A DNA stretch of 64,000 nt from positions 186,001 to 250,000 of the forward strand of contig CAWKIF010000079.1 of NCBI GenBank assembly GCA_963849485.1, in the 5' to 3' direction. Shown piece by piece: positions 62,771 through 64,000 of this stretch. The stretch's first letter is position 1, and each line of letters starts with the position of its first letter. Under the pieces are notes generated by a model, which made no database searches, was not told the origin of the DNA, and was given only the letters and a program-made list of their open reading frames with translations. A program made the translations under genes and the position numbers. The stretch comes from CAVTWJ01 sp963849485 (GTDB lineage Bacteria > Oederibacteriota > Muellerivitia > Muellerivitales > Muellerivitaceae).

Positions 62771-64000
62771 TTACTTCGCTAGTATTTCGTCCAATTCCTT
62801 CTGGCTGGAAGCTTCCCTCAATTCGTTGATCTTGATCCAGTCCTCCGCCTTGATGGTTTCCTTGGCTGAGACCGGGTAGTACTTGGAGAAAACCTCCCGG
62901 GTCGCTTTGTCCGAATCGATCTTTTCGGTCAGGGCCTGCAGGGTGTCGGGGTCATAACCCTTCACACCGTAGGTTTGGTCAAAGTCGTATTCCAGATCCC
63001 ACTTCCCGCCACCGCTTCCCTTGGCCGTGGCGAGGTTCTTGAGATAGAAGGTAGCCATGTCCTGGATCGCCCCCGTTCCCTTGTCGTATTCCATCACCTG
63101 GAACCCCGGGTTGTTGAACCGGATGGGGCTCACCGCCGGGCAGATGTGTGTGACCAAAAAGGGCTTGCCGTCGGAACCCTTCAACAACTTGAAGTCATCC
63201 ATGTGGGTATGGCCCGCGAAGATGAATTCCACGGTGTCGGAATAATCACGCATCAGCTTGCAAAAGGCGTCCTCGTTCTCGGTGCCCCAGAAAAACTTGC
63301 CCGGCTTTTTGCCGTCGGGCTTGGTCAGGGCCTTGAGGGTCCCGAACACATCCGTTTGGGGCGGGATGTGCATGATCAATTGGACCTTCTGTTGGTTCGC
63401 CTTGGCGTCGGCTAGTCGGCCCTTGAGCCAGGTCAATTCTTCCCCGCCCGCCACGTCGTTGGGCATGGAATGGCAGGAGTCGTTGGAATACCTGTTCGAC
63501 CAGTAGATGTCGTTGATCACGATAAAGCGGGTGTTGGCCAGGGTCGGGTGGGGCAGTTCGTAATAGCCGGCGTCGGCCATGGTCTGGAGCGCCTCCGGGT
63601 GGCCCTTCAGCACGTCCCATTCCTTCGTGATGTCCTTCAGAAACTGGGTCTTGGTGGCCATCATGTAGTCCCCGCATTCGGAATCGTTGTTGCCCAGGGA
63701 GAAATAAACCGGCGTGCCGGAAAGGATCTTCTGCACCTCGCGCGACACGAAGACTTCGGTCTTGGTCACGAAATCCTCATAGGCCTGTTCCTCTTTCCCG
63801 CCCACAGGCTCGAAAAGATCCCGCGACTCGTGCACCAGGTAATCCCCCGTCACTACCGCGAAATCGTAGGGGCCCTTCTTTTGGGCTTCGGTCAGGGCGG
63901 AAACCAAGAGAGGATAATTGGTGTCCTTGCCGAAAGCGGCGAAAGCCTCGTCGGTAGCGGATTGGAAAATGGCTTCCCATTGGTCCACCGGCGCGGCAAT
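62771..64000 (-). CDS. Calcineurin-like metallophosphoesterase (acid sphingomyelinase-like), N-terminus cut by window edge
   Basis: The frame is open to 64000, so the start lies outside; an in-frame ATG at 63988 is probably internal because APVDQWEAIF continues upstream as in relatives. Metal-binding motifs are VVTGDYLVHES, SLGNNDSECGDYM, LIMHIPPQTDVF and FAGHTHMDDFK, the pattern of acid-sphingomyelinase-like phosphodiesterases. About 405 residues are visible. Likely secreted; in this phosphate cluster it would release phosphate from organophosphates (inference). Confidence 0.85.
   Translation of the reverse strand: MAAPVDQWEAIFQSATDEAFAAFGKDTNYPLLVSALTEAQKKGPYDFAVVTGDYLVHESRDLFEPVGGKEEQAYEDFVTKTEVFVSREVQKILSGTPVYFSLGNNDSECGDYMMATKTQFLKDITKEWDVLKGHPEALQTMADAGYYELPHPTLANTRFIVINDIYWSNRYSNDSCHSMPNDVAGGEELTWLKGRLADAKANQQKVQLIMHIPPQTDVFGTLKALTKPDGKKPGKFFWGTENEDAFCKLMRDYSDTVEFIFAGHTHMDDFKLLKGSDGKPFLVTHICPAVSPIRFNNPGFQVMEYDKGTGAIQDMATFYLKNLATAKGSGGGKWDLEYDFDQTYGVKGYDPDTLQALTEKIDSDKATREVFSKYYPVSAKETIKAEDWIKINELREASSQKELDEILAK

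Overview
The window looks like chromosome of an uncultivated diderm (Gram-negative type) bacterium of moderately high GC. Supporting signs are an outer-membrane porin with a signal peptide, an AsmA-type protein, a flotillin-like protein, a housekeeping block (thpR, cinA, pgpA, pgsA, rimO, recA) and frequent small palindromic intergenic repeats. The phylum cannot be fixed from this sequence alone. Nearly all genes are on the minus strand; the plus strand carries a hybrid histidine kinase, a nitroreductase relic, a truncated VOC gene, one IS256 transposase and mazG.

Layout. 1-6.9 kb: a YfhO-like membrane protein cut by the window edge, then an unknown protein, thpR, cinA, pgpA, pgsA and rimO. 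7-13.8 kb: bioA, a PIN toxin-antitoxin pair, a long SPFH protein, the hybrid kinase and a frameshifted nitroreductase. 13.8-22.1 kb is a mobile-element zone: an IS21 copy cuts a VOC gene, a decayed IS256 copy follows, then bioD, a second PIN toxin-antitoxin pair and bioF, then an intact IS256 inserted just upstream of bioF. 22.1-24.7 kb: small accessory genes. 24.7-27.9 kb: an arsenic operon (arsC, arsM, ACR3, a second arsC) led by a MerR-family regulator with a textbook MerR-type promoter.

28.8-39.7 kb is the most unusual region. It is a seven-gene operon related to group 4 hydrogenases and complex I (HyfB twice, HyfC, HyfE, HyfF, HyfG-like, HyfI-like). The HyfG-like subunit has lost both nickel-binding cysteine motifs, so this should be an energy-converting-hydrogenase-related (Ehr) complex and not a hydrogenase. 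Directly upstream lie two paralogous proteins that fuse an excisionase-type HTH to a PTS EIIA (PtsN-like) domain.

39.8-53.6 kb: a methyltransferase, a ketosynthase/ketoreductase pair, Yip1-like and acidic proteins, a membrane protein with two apparently inactive Mrr-type domains, mazG, a phosphatase, an MFS transporter, asmA (frameshifted at a run of eight G), recA with a clear promoter and adjacent dyad, a PIG-L deacetylase and a cold shock protein. 53.9-64 kb is a phosphate region: pit with its PhoU-like partner, phoU-pstBACS, a porin and a phosphoesterase. 11-bp direct repeats resembling Pho boxes lie upstream of pstS and of the porin.

Two themes run through the window. First, many genes (cinA, pgpA, the nitroreductase, both IS21 genes, bioD, asmA) carry single-base frameshifts, several in G/C runs, which suggests either assembly indels or ongoing decay. 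Second, several families of palindromic repeats occur, including apparent in-frame insertions inside bioD and rimO. I saw no CRISPR array, rRNA or tRNA gene.
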